From an uncultured Bacteroidia bacterium (GTDB lineage Bacteria; Bacteroidota; Bacteroidia; Bacteroidales; UBA932), in NCBI GenBank assembly GCA_902785065.1, contig CACZXH010000024.1, forward strand, positions 1 to 41,908: a stretch of DNA of 41,908 nt, given 5' to 3'. Positions 1-9,007 of this stretch are shown in pieces (within the stretch, counting starts at the first letter, position 1; every line of letters begins with the position of its first letter). Under the pieces are notes generated by a model, which was not told the DNA's origin, searched no databases, and saw only the letters and a program-made list of their open reading frames with translations. A program made the position numbers and the translations under genes.

Positions 1-1
1 C

Positions 2-931
2 GCCCCGCGCTCCCTCCCGGCCATCATCGCCACCTCCCTCCCGAACATGAACCTCGGCGAGGTGGACAACCAGGGCTATGAGATCGAGCTCGGCTGGAAA
101 GACAACATCGGCCAGTTCACCTACGACCTGAACGCCAACGTCACCTTCGCCCGGAACACCATCAAGTTCGAGGATGAGGTGGAACCCGAATTCGAGTACC
201 AGCGCGAGACCGGCGGTTCGACCGGCCGGTACATGCTGTACCAGTTCGAGCGCCTGTACCAGAAGAGCGACTTCTACACGGACGAGAACGGCGTGCAGCG
301 CCTGAATCCGGACCTGCCCCAGCCGTCCAACACGGTGTATCCCGGCGACTGCATGTATAAGGATCTCAGCGGCGACGGCGTCATCGACGGCCGCGACCGT
401 ATGTACGACGGATATCCGAACCGGCCGGAATACGTGTTCGGTTCCAACTGGAAATTCGGATACAAGGGCTTCAACCTGAACCTGAACTGGGTCGCCGCGA
501 CGAACGTGAGCCGTGTGTGGAACGACGACTACCGCATCCCGTTCACGAACTCCGGCCACCGCGGCCTGCTGAAGATCTTCGCGGAGAACTCCTGGATCGA
601 CAACGACAATCCCTGGGCGCCCGGCCGCGAGGACGGCACCCTGCCGCGCTTCACCAAGACCAACTATCCCTGGAACTCCATGGACTCCACCCTGTGGACC
701 GTGGACGCCTCCTACCTGCGACTCAAGAGCGCCAGTTTCGGCTACACCTTCTCCCGCAACAAGGTGTTCGACAAGCTGGGAATCAGCTCCGTGGGCCTGA
801 TGTTCACGGGCTACAACCTGTGGACGCTTTCGAAGATGACCCTGCAGGACCCGGAAGCGAAGTCCAGCTCCTCCAACGGCCAGTATCCGCTGGTCAAGAC
901 CTACAACCTGTCCCTGAACATCACTTTCTAA
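2..931 (+). CDS. SusC/RagA-family TonB-dependent outer-membrane transporter, 3' part only
   Basis: This is the C-terminal part of a SusC-type outer-membrane channel, which imports glycan oligomers with energy from TonB. The frame is already open at the left edge and the first Met at 47 is internal, so the N-terminal plug and most of the barrel lie outside the window. Visible family features are the stretch LPNMNLGEVDNQGYEIEL, the DLSGDGVIDGRDR loop that is typical just before the last strands, GSNWKFGYKGFNL, and a C-terminal strand ending in Phe (SLNITF) as expected for Bam-dependent insertion. A SusD-family gene starts 12 bases after the stop, giving the usual SusC-SusD order. Family membership is near certain; the substrate cannot be read from the sequence. 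Confidence 0.95.
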   Translation, partial: APRSLPAIIATSLPNMNLGEVDNQGYEIELGWKDNIGQFTYDLNANVTFARNTIKFEDEVEPEFEYQRETGGSTGRYMLYQFERLYQKSDFYTDENGVQRLNPDLPQPSNTVYPGDCMYKDLSGDGVIDGRDRMYDGYPNRPEYVFGSNWKFGYKGFNLNLNWVAATNVSRVWNDDYRIPFTNSGHRGLLKIFAENSWIDNDNPWAPGREDGTLPRFTKTNYPWNSMDSTLWTVDASYLRLKSASFGYTFSRNKVFDKLGISSVGLMFTGYNLWTLSKMTLQDPEAKSSSSNGQYPLVKTYNLSLNITF

Positions 932-943
932 ACCGAGCGGACC

Positions 944-2785
944 ATGAAAAAGACATTCCAATACATCGCCATCGCTCTCCTGGGGGCGGGCCTGGTCGCT
1001 TGTGAGAGCATGAAACTGGGAGACGCCGGCCTGTCCAAGGCCCCGGAAACCTCCGGCGCCACCATCGACACCCTGTTCGCTTCCATCAAGGATGCCGACA
1101 AGGTGCTGGCTTCGGCCTACTACTATCTTCCGTACGGCCTGGTCTCCGACTTCGACTCCAAGATGGGAGGCGATTTCCTGGAGTCCATCACCGACCACTA
1201 CGTCAGCAACAAGCATTCGGACAGCGACGGTCCGAACAACCTCTACTATTCCGGCGGTCTTTCCGCCAACCTCACGGGCTCTTACGCCGGCGGCGAGAAC
1301 TACCGCTTCGGCAGCGAGAAGGACTACACGGCCATCCGCTACGCCTGGCTGTTCCTGGAGAATGCCGACCGCATCCCGGACGCCGACCCGGCGGAACTCG
1401 CGAAGAAGAAGGCCGAGGCCAAGCTCTGCATGGCCATCGCCTATTCGAACATGCTCCGCTATCTGGGCGGCGTGCCCATCCTGGACCACGCCGTGGATCC
1501 CGCCGAGGAGATGCATTATCCGCGCAACACCTTCGCGGAGACCGTGGACTTTATCGTGAAGCTCTGCGACGAGGCCGCTCCGGACCTTCCCTGGGCCGTG
1601 AGCGCCGCGGAGGACGGCCGCATGACGCGCGCCGGCGCCCTGGGTCTCAAGCTCCGGGTCCTGTGCTTCGCCGCCTCGCCGACCTTCAACTCCAACACCA
1701 AGTGGCACCCGCAGGCCGATGAGTACACCTGCTACGGCAACTACGACCCCGCCCGCTGGCAGGCCGCCAAGGCCGCCGCGGACGAGTTCATGCGCCAGCA
1801 GCTCGCGAACGGCCGGTACGCGCTGTGCGAAGCGCAGCCGGATCCCGTGACGGGCCTGATCTCCCCGCGCGCCTATCGCCTCGCTTACCGCAAGGGCTAC
1901 TTCGAGCGCGGCAGCTCCGAGAGCATCATCTCCATCCGCAAGTCCAACAGCACCAGCTACCACGACAAGCACTTCGAGGTGCAGGGCTCCTACGGCAGCG
2001 GCGCCACCCTCAAGTTCTCCTGGGCGGACGGCGAGCCGTTCCCGGAGGACTTCCCTTGGGAGGACAAGTCCGCCTGGCCCGAGTATCCGTTCTTCAAGCC
2101 GGATCCGATGGGCACGCTCAAGGTCGGCGGCTCCTCCTTCACCGAGACCCGTGACCCCCGTCTGTACGAGAACATCGGCGTGCCCGGCGACATCTGGCGT
2201 GACGGTTCCGTGGGACGCGGCTATGACAACCACAAGTACCACCAGGACGGCTGCACCGGCTTCCTGATGATGAAGTTCGTCCTGCAGCAGAACACCGACC
2301 GTTCCCAGCCGCAGCACTGGCCCTTCATGCGTTTCGCGGAAGTGCTCCTGAACTGCGCCGAGGCCTACAACGAGGCCGACGGCGGTCCGTCCGACAAGGC
2401 GTATGCCTGGGTGAACGCCGTGCGCGCCCGCGTCGGCCTGCCCGGCCTGCCTGAGGACATGACCCAGGAGGAGTTCCGCAAGGCCCTCATCCTGGAGCGC
2501 GAGCTCGAGTTCGGCTTCGAGGAGGTCCGCTGGTTCGACATGGTCCGCTGGGGCCTCGTCGAGGCGTTCACCACGCCGCTGAAGGGCCTGACGTCCTTCG
2601 GTGACAACAACAACGCCGCGACCGTCTTCACGTACGGAAAACCCTCCGAGAACATTCCCGCCGTCAAGGACGTCTATCCGCCGCGGAGCTGGTACACCAG
2701 CTGGGACACGAAGTGGTATCTCGCCCCCATCCCCGCCCTGGAGATCAACAAGGCTTACGGGATGACACAGAATCCGGGTTGGTAA
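944..2785 (+). CDS. SusD/RagB-family glycan-binding lipoprotein (first pair)
   Basis: This is the surface lipoprotein partner of the SusC just upstream; such proteins cap the channel and bind oligosaccharide through a TPR-like helical fold. It has 613 residues, with a lipoprotein signal ending in the lipobox LVAC near residue 20. Family signatures are YAWLFLENADRIPDADP in the N-terminal half, the helix pair around MAIAYSNMLRYLGGVPIL, AGALGLKLRVLCFAASPTFN, and the C-terminal RFAEVLLNCAEAYNEA followed by ALILERELEFGFEEVRWFDM. It ends with the usual YLAPIPALEINKAYGMTQNPGW. The start at 944 gives a complete signal peptide and lies 12 bases after the preceding stop. It probably belongs to the same long operon. 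Confidence 0.95.
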   Translation: MKKTFQYIAIALLGAGLVACESMKLGDAGLSKAPETSGATIDTLFASIKDADKVLASAYYYLPYGLVSDFDSKMGGDFLESITDHYVSNKHSDSDGPNNLYYSGGLSANLTGSYAGGENYRFGSEKDYTAIRYAWLFLENADRIPDADPAELAKKKAEAKLCMAIAYSNMLRYLGGVPILDHAVDPAEEMHYPRNTFAETVDFIVKLCDEAAPDLPWAVSAAEDGRMTRAGALGLKLRVLCFAASPTFNSNTKWHPQADEYTCYGNYDPARWQAAKAAADEFMRQQLANGRYALCEAQPDPVTGLISPRAYRLAYRKGYFERGSSESIISIRKSNSTSYHDKHFEVQGSYGSGATLKFSWADGEPFPEDFPWEDKSAWPEYPFFKPDPMGTLKVGGSSFTETRDPRLYENIGVPGDIWRDGSVGRGYDNHKYHQDGCTGFLMMKFVLQQNTDRSQPQHWPFMRFAEVLLNCAEAYNEADGGPSDKAYAWVNAVRARVGLPGLPEDMTQEEFRKALILERELEFGFEEVRWFDMVRWGLVEAFTTPLKGLTSFGDNNNAATVFTYGKPSENIPAVKDVYPPRSWYTSWDTKWYLAPIPALEINKAYGMTQNPGW

Positions 2786-2803
2786 TCTAAAATGTGCCCG
2801 AAT

Positions 2804-5554
2804 ATGAAAAGATTGTTTGCATATATAACGCTTCCGCTTCTGCTCGTCGCCGCGGCGGCCTCCGCTCAGGAGACCGAAACCGTGTCGCCGCTGGATTCCA
2901 TCCAGCTGGGCAACCTGTTCTAGCTGAAGGCGGGCGGCGCCCTCTCCGCGGGCGGCAGCCTCTTCGAGAAGAGCCCTGAAGTGGACATTGCCAACGCCCT
3001 GTACGGGCAGTTCTCCGGCCTGCTGGTGAAGAACAGCTCCAGCACCTATGACTCCAACCGGTCCCGGCTGAAGCTTTCCCTCCGCCTGCACGGCCACAGT
3101 CCGCTGCTGCTGGTGGACGGCTTCCCCCGTGACCTGGACGACCTGGAGGGCGTGGAGATCGACAAGATCGAGGTCCTCAAGGACGCCTCCGCCGCGGCGC
3201 TGTACGGCGTCAAGGGCGGCAACGGCGTCATCTCCATCACGACCAAGCGCGGCAAGGACGCCCCGCTCAAGGTGACGGCCCAGTATCAGTACGGCCTGCA
3301 GACCATGTTCCGCGCGCCCGAGTTCGCCGACGCCTACACCTACGGCTTCCTGGTGAACGAAGCCCGTTCGCTGGACGGCCTGCCCGCCAAGTACAACGAT
3401 GCGGAGCTCCTCGCCCTCTACAGCGGCCAGTATCCGTACGCCTATCCGAATGTCAACTGGTGGAACGAGGTGTTCCGCGACCATGGTGATAACCACCAGG
3501 CCGAGTTCACCTTCCAGGGCGGCAACCGCAACTTCCGGTATTTCGCCGCGGTCGATTACCTGAAGGAGGACTTCCTGTACAAGAAGGCTTCCGCCGATGA
3601 CCGCTACAACGCGAACCACTATGACAACCGCCTGGGCATCCGCGCGAACGTGGACGTGAACATCACGCCTTCCACGCTGATGAAGATCGGCGTGAAGGCC
3701 CGCCTCGCGGAATTCAACCAGGGTTACTATTCCGGCCGCATCGAGAGCACGCTCTACACCCTGCCCGCCGCCGCCTTCCCTGTGATGCAGGCGGACGGCG
3801 TGTACGGCGGAACCTCCCTGTACGGCAACGTCAACCCGGTGGCCGTGATGCAGGAGAACGGTCAGCGCCAGTGGTCCCAGACCAAGGTGCTGGCGGACAT
3901 CCTGCTCCGGCAGGACCTCGGGATGATCGTCCCAGGCCTTTCCGCCGACGCGAACGTGGCCTTCGACTACATCGGCCTCCTGTACGAGCGCGCCTCCAAG
4001 GACTGGCAGTACTCGGAGCTCGTGAGCACCGTGGCCGCCCAGGGCAATCAGAATTATATCCTGAGCGAGCAGAAGTACTACGGCGTGAGTTCCAAGACGG
4101 TGGATTACGACCACTATTTCTACGGCCTGCAGATGAAGATGGAACTCCAGGCCCGCCTGAACTGGGAGCGCAACTTCGACGCGCACCACGTGGAGGCGCA
4201 CGCGGCCTACCGCCAGCGTTCCTGGATCCTCAGCGGCCAGAACAATTCCTCCAAGACCCAGGAGATTCTGGGCACGGTGAGCTATAACTGGAAAAAGCGT
4301 GTCTTTGCCGATGTGGTGGTGAACCGCTCGGGTTCCGCCTACATGCCCAAGGGCAAGCGCTTCCACTGGTATCCGGCCGTGAGCCTCGGCGCCATCGTCC
4401 TGGACGGCGAGCCTTACCTGAAGGCGTACGGCTCCGTCGGTCTCAGCGGTTCCGATGGCGACCTGGAGCACGAACTCTGGCGCCAGAACTACGTAAGCGG
4501 CAACAGCTACTATTTCGGCGCCAACGGCGGTACCGGCTTCAGCGGCCGCACCGAGGGCCCGATGGCGGCTGTCACCCTGGCTCCGGAACTATCGAAGAGA
4601 GCGACCGCCGGCATCGACCTCGGCTTCTTCGGCAAGCGTCTCATGATCAATGCGGAAGGCTTCCTGGAAGACCGCCGCAACATCCTCATTGACCCGTCCA
4701 ACATTTCGGGCGTGATCGGTGTGGACGTGAGCGAGCAGAGCATCGGCGAGGAGAAGTTCAAGGGCTTCGACCTCAACGTCGCCTGGAACAACCGCCACGG
4801 CGACTTCGAGTATGGCCTGTACGCCAACGGCGGCTGGCTGTTCTCCAAGGTCGTCGATGACGGTCAGGCCTACCAGATGTACGACTACCTCTACCACAAG
4901 GGCAATCCCGTGGGCCAGCGCTACGGCCTCGAGGTGATCGGCATCTTCCAGAACCAGATGGAAATTAACAACAGCCCCCGGCAGACCTTCGGCGCCGTCA
5001 AGCCCGGCGACCTGAAGTACCTCGACCAGAACGGCGACGGCGTCATCGACAAGCAGGACCGCGTGAAGATGTTCGGCAGCTCGACGCCGCTCCTCACCTT
5101 CGGCTTCGGCCTGCACGCCGGCTGGAAGGGACTCAAGGTCTTTGCGGACTTCCAGGGCGTGACCGGTGTCACCATCGACCTCCTGGATTCCCCGCTGTAC
5201 CAGCCGCTGGTGTCCAACACGACCATCTCCCAGACCTTCCTGAACCGGGAAGTCACCTGGGCCCCGGGCCGCGAGATGTACGCCACGATGCCGCGTCTTA
5301 CCACGCAGGAGAACCCGAACAACTACCAGGCGAACTCGCTGTGGTACCGGGACGGCTCCTTCATCAAGCTGCGCAACGCCGGCATCTCCTACACGATCCC
5401 GAAGAGCGCGATGAAGCTGTGCGACGTCACGATTTCCCTGACGGGCACGAACCTGTTCTCGACGGATAACATCCGGTTCGCGGATCCCGAGCAGCTGGGC
5501 GCGTATTATCCTTCCCTCCGCACCTTCTGGGGCGGCGTTAAGTTCACCTTCTAA
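2804..5554 (+). pseudogene. Second SusC/RagA-family TonB-dependent transporter, interrupted by an amber codon
   Basis: The frame opens at ATG 2804 with a clear Sec signal (MKRLFAYITLPLLLVAAAA) and runs to 5554, but codon 40 at 2921-2923 is TAG. It is followed in the same frame by a complete plug (SPLLLVDGFPRDLDDLEGVE, IEVLKDASAAALYGVKGGNG), the barrel, the DLKYLDQNGDGVIDKQDR loop and a terminal FTF strand. A CAG-to-TAG change (Gln) would explain it. TAG ends other genes here, so recoding is unlikely. A GTG at 2981 could restart translation, but the product would lack a signal peptide. After the signal, the plug follows almost directly, so the N-terminal CarboxypepD_reg-like extension common in SusC proteins is absent. 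It is the partner of the SusD at 5568. It may be a true null allele or a base error. Confidence 0.85.
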
Positions 5555-5567
5555 ACCGGGAAACGCC

Positions 5568-7271
5568 ATGAAAAAGATATTCTGCTTACTTTCTGCTGCG
5601 CTTCTTCTCTCGGGCTGCAACTTCCTGGACTTCGACGAGTCGTCCAGCGACTACTCCCGGGAGGACATGTACTTGACGTACAGCAACATCCAGAAGATGC
5701 TCACGAACATCTACGGCTTCATGCCCAACAAGGACATCGCCGACGTGGGCAGCGCCCTGCGCGACTGCGGTTCCGACGACGCCGAATACGCCGACCCGGA
5801 CGCCAGCGTGCAGCGCTTCACCAACGGAAACTGGAGCGCCCTGAACACCGTGGACGACAAGTGGAGCCTCTACAACGGCATCCGCTCGGCGAACGAGTTC
5901 CTCGAGTCCATCGAGACCGTGGACTTGTCCATGTACAAATATGACAACAAGTACCAGCGTTGGCTGGAGCACCTCGCGTACTATCCGTACCAGGCGAGGG
6001 TCCTCCGTGCGTACTACTTCTTCGAGCTGGCCCGCCGCTACGGCGACATCCCCATGCCGCTGACGATGCTCACGGCAGAGGAGGCCAACGAGATTGCAAA
6101 GACTCCTTTCGACGAGGTCATCAACTTCATCGTGACCGAGTGCTCCGAATCCGCCGCCAAGCTGCCCGACACCTACGTGGGCCTGCTGGACGACGAGATC
6201 GGCCGCGTCACCCGGGGCTTCGCCCTGGCGGTGAAGGCGAAGGCGCTCCTGTATGCCGCATCCCCGCTCCACAACCCTTCGGGCGACAAGTCCAAGTGGC
6301 AGAAGGCGGCGGCCGCGGCGAAGGAACTCATGGACCTCGGCATCTACAAGCTGGATCCCGCCGAGAAGGCGAACAACTACCTTTCCCAGGAGGTGGTCTT
6401 CGCCATCATGCGTTCCGAAAGCCAGAGTTTCGAGCGCTACAACTTCCCGGTGCGGTTCACCGAGGGCCAGCGCACGTCCCTCGGCGGAACCTATCCCACC
6501 CAGAACCTGGTGGACGCGTTCCAGACGGCCGGCGGCTATGACATCATCCTCGAGGCCGACGGCTGGAAGACCAGCGATCCCGCGTTCGACATCACGAAGC
6601 CGTACGAGGGCCGCGACCCGCGCTTCGCCCGCGCGATCCTCGCCAACGGTATGGCATTCAAGGGCACCACGATCGAGACCTTCGTGGGCGGCCGCGACTA
6701 TTCCGCGACCCGCAGCGACCTGGGTTCCCCGACCGGGTACTACCTGCGCCGCTACATCCAGGAAAGCACCAGCTTCACCCCGGAAAACACGGTGACGAAC
6801 AAGCACCAGTGGATCGTGTACCGCTATGCGGAGACCCTTCTCACCTACGCCGAGGCCCTGAACGAGTATCAGGGCAGCCCGACGGCGACGGACGGTTCCT
6901 TCAGCATCAGTGCGCTTGACGCCCTGAACCAGGTGCGCGCGAACGCCGGCATGCCGGCGGTGAGCGCCACCTCCGCGGATGCCTTCCGCGAGGCTGTGCG
7001 CCGCGAGTGGCGCGTGGAGTTCGCCTTCGAAGACCACCGCTTCTGGGATGTGCGCCGCTGGGACATCGGCCAGGCCACCCAGGGCCGCATCGACGGTGTG
7101 GAAATCACCCGGAACGGCGGTCAGTTCAGCTATAAGCGGACGGTCGTGGAGAACCGTACCTGGTCCTCCCGCCAGAACCTCTACCCGATCCCGCAGGCCG
7201 AACTGTTCTGCAACCCCAACCTCAATCCCCAGAATCCCGGATGGAGCCAAACCACGGAAACCACGGAATAA
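5568..7271 (+). CDS. SusD/RagB-family glycan-binding lipoprotein (second pair)
   Basis: A 567-residue SusD-type surface lipoprotein that starts 13 bases after the second SusC. The signal MKKIFCLLSAALLLSGC gives the lipobox LLSGC. Typical features are YNGIRSANEFLESIETVDL, VLRAYYFFELARRYGDIPMP, GFALAVKAKALLYAASPLHN and the C-terminal block YRYAETLLTYAEALNEYQG. REWRVEFAFEDHRFWDVRRW and LYPIPQAELFCNPNLNPQNPGW complete the fold. It is closer to the common SusD length than the 613-residue first copy. The two SusD proteins look diverged rather than recently duplicated, which suggests the two SusCD pairs take different oligomers or sizes. Its function would be compromised if the adjacent SusC really is truncated. 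Confidence 0.95.
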   Translation: MKKIFCLLSAALLLSGCNFLDFDESSSDYSREDMYLTYSNIQKMLTNIYGFMPNKDIADVGSALRDCGSDDAEYADPDASVQRFTNGNWSALNTVDDKWSLYNGIRSANEFLESIETVDLSMYKYDNKYQRWLEHLAYYPYQARVLRAYYFFELARRYGDIPMPLTMLTAEEANEIAKTPFDEVINFIVTECSESAAKLPDTYVGLLDDEIGRVTRGFALAVKAKALLYAASPLHNPSGDKSKWQKAAAAAKELMDLGIYKLDPAEKANNYLSQEVVFAIMRSESQSFERYNFPVRFTEGQRTSLGGTYPTQNLVDAFQTAGGYDIILEADGWKTSDPAFDITKPYEGRDPRFARAILANGMAFKGTTIETFVGGRDYSATRSDLGSPTGYYLRRYIQESTSFTPENTVTNKHQWIVYRYAETLLTYAEALNEYQGSPTATDGSFSISALDALNQVRANAGMPAVSATSADAFREAVRREWRVEFAFEDHRFWDVRRWDIGQATQGRIDGVEITRNGGQFSYKRTVVENRTWSSRQNLYPIPQAELFCNPNLNPQNPGWSQTTETTE

Positions 7272-7285
7272 AAAACAATCGAGAT

Positions 7286-8995
7286 ATGAAAACGATAACC
7301 AGAATCTTTGCAACCCTCTGCGTCCTCGGCGCTGCGGCCGCGTGCCAGCAGTTCGAGATCGACACGCAGATGACTCCCGAAAAGGAGTATGCGAATCTCC
7401 GGCTGGTCTGTGACGCGCTGACGACCTATTCGGTGCCGGCTTCCCGTCCGGACAATATCACCTTCAACGTCAGTTCCAACTCGCCCTGGACGGTCACCCG
7501 TTCCGGCGGTGCGGACTGGGTTACCGTCACCCCGGCGTCCAGCTCGGCGTCCAGCCTGGTTTCCGACGTCGTCGTGAGCTTCGCCGACAATGACAGCGGC
7601 GAGGACCGCACCGCGACCCTGACCGTCGCGGCCGAGCGGATCAGCAAATACTATACGGTCACCATCACCCAGGTCAAGAAGGGCCGGCTGTACGTGACCC
7701 CGGTCGCCCAAGACTACTCCGCGGCAGGCGGCCCGCTCACCTTCACCATCAACACGAACGTTCCCTGGGAGGTCCGCACCGACGTCTCCTGGCTGCACTT
7801 CTCCCCGGAGAAGGGCAATCCCGACCCGGACGGCCGCACGATGACCATCACTGCCACGGCGGATCCTTCCGACGTACTGGAGCGCGTGGCCACGGTGACC
7901 GTGGTCGCCGGTGACGACGAGGAGTCCTTCGACATCACCCAGACCGGCTCCTGCGAGATTACCGAAATCTCCGGGGAATTCCCGGGCGCCGGCGGCACCC
8001 AGGCCCTCAAGATCCGCACCGACCTCCCCTGGACGGTGAGTGCCGACAAGGACTGGATCTCCTTCGACAAGGAAGAGGGCGTCGGTGACGGCAAGCAGAC
8101 CGTCATCAACGTCACGGCCGCCCCGAATGACGATGCGGCCCGCAAGGCGGTCATCACCATCCGCGTCGCGGGCGAGGACTACACCTTCGAGGTCCGTCAG
8201 TCCGGTTCCGCATTCAACATCGTTCCGCCGGCCGATCCCACCCTGCCGGTCGCGGGCGGCGAGCTCGTGCTCGAGGTCAACGCCACCAAGTCCTGGGAGC
8301 CCCAGACCGACGTCCCGGGCTTCACCGTGGAGAAGGTCGATGACAGCCACTTCAAGGTCATCGCCGCGATGAACAACCTCTTCGCCCCGCGCACGGGCGC
8401 CGTCTCCATCGTCGCAGCCTCCGGGGCCACCGACAGCGTCGAGCTCACCCAGGACACCGCTTTCGATGTCCAGAACGGCGAGGTGCTCGAGGACGGTTCC
8501 GTGAAGCTGAGCGGCGACAAGGGCTCCCGTGTCTATCTGAAGGAAGGCGTCCGCTGCATGACCATCACCCTGACCATGGGGGATAAGGGCTTCGGCGACG
8601 CCGGCCAGCTCTGGGTCCAGGGCGCCATCGGCAGCGTGAACATCTACAACCAGCTGTCCCTGGGCGGCAACATCCGCATCCGCACCGACGGCAACATGGC
8701 CGACGAGGCGGCGACGAGCGCCTACAAGAGCACCTACTACTCCGTCTCCAAGGCCGAGCTGAATGCGATGGGAACCTTCGAGTACGGCTTCAAGCCCAAC
8801 GCCGAGGATCCGACCAAGCTGGACATGTGGGTCAAGGTGGACGGCACCGAGAAGATCTCCCACACCGGCAACAATCCGTTCTACTACAACCCGGATGTGG
8901 TGAACTACTACTTCGGATTCTACAGCGCGACGTCCGACGGCAGCTGGTATGTCGTCAAGAGCGCCGACATCACAGTCAATGCAGAGGCTTATTAA
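7286..8995 (+). CDS. BACON-repeat surface lipoprotein with C-terminal beta-sandwich
   Basis: A 569-residue predicted surface glycan-binding lipoprotein. The frame is open from 7241, but the signal starts at ATG 7286 (MKTITRIFATLCVLGAAAAC, lipobox Cys 20), so 7286 is preferred. After the lipid anchor there are about four BACON-type beta-sandwich repeats of roughly 80 residues each. Each carries the pattern F.I.TN.PW.V..D..W..., visible as NSPWTVTRSGGADWVTV, NVPWEVRTDVSWLHF, DLPWTVSADKDWISF and a weaker TKSWEPQTD, and the first three close with an (I/V).Q or RQSG strand. The last 190 residues are a different, lectin-like beta-rich domain. BACON domains are known as spacers or mucin/glycan-associated modules in Bacteroidota. 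Its place after SusD fits the usual surface glycan-binding protein slot. Confidence 0.85.
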   Translation: MKTITRIFATLCVLGAAAACQQFEIDTQMTPEKEYANLRLVCDALTTYSVPASRPDNITFNVSSNSPWTVTRSGGADWVTVTPASSSASSLVSDVVVSFADNDSGEDRTATLTVAAERISKYYTVTITQVKKGRLYVTPVAQDYSAAGGPLTFTINTNVPWEVRTDVSWLHFSPEKGNPDPDGRTMTITATADPSDVLERVATVTVVAGDDEESFDITQTGSCEITEISGEFPGAGGTQALKIRTDLPWTVSADKDWISFDKEEGVGDGKQTVINVTAAPNDDAARKAVITIRVAGEDYTFEVRQSGSAFNIVPPADPTLPVAGGELVLEVNATKSWEPQTDVPGFTVEKVDDSHFKVIAAMNNLFAPRTGAVSIVAASGATDSVELTQDTAFDVQNGEVLEDGSVKLSGDKGSRVYLKEGVRCMTITLTMGDKGFGDAGQLWVQGAIGSVNIYNQLSLGGNIRIRTDGNMADEAATSAYKSTYYSVSKAELNAMGTFEYGFKPNAEDPTKLDMWVKVDGTEKISHTGNNPFYYNPDVVNYYFGFYSATSDGSWYVVKSADITVNAEAY

Positions 8996-9007
8996 TCCGT
9001 CCGAGCC

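Noticed and set aside
2921-2923. TAG read as an amino acid (alternative code)
   Set aside because: The genes ending at 10546, 27336, 30082 and 37399 use TAG as stop at the expected C-terminus, so general recoding is unlikely.
5586-7313. 575-codon frame on the - strand opposite the second SusD
   Set aside because: It mirrors a clear SusD gene, is built of Arg/Val/Gly-rich low-complexity sequence and has no domain; a shadow of GC-rich codons. The same applies to the long - frames at 7181-8863, 12340-14889, 17571-19628 and 27434-29989.
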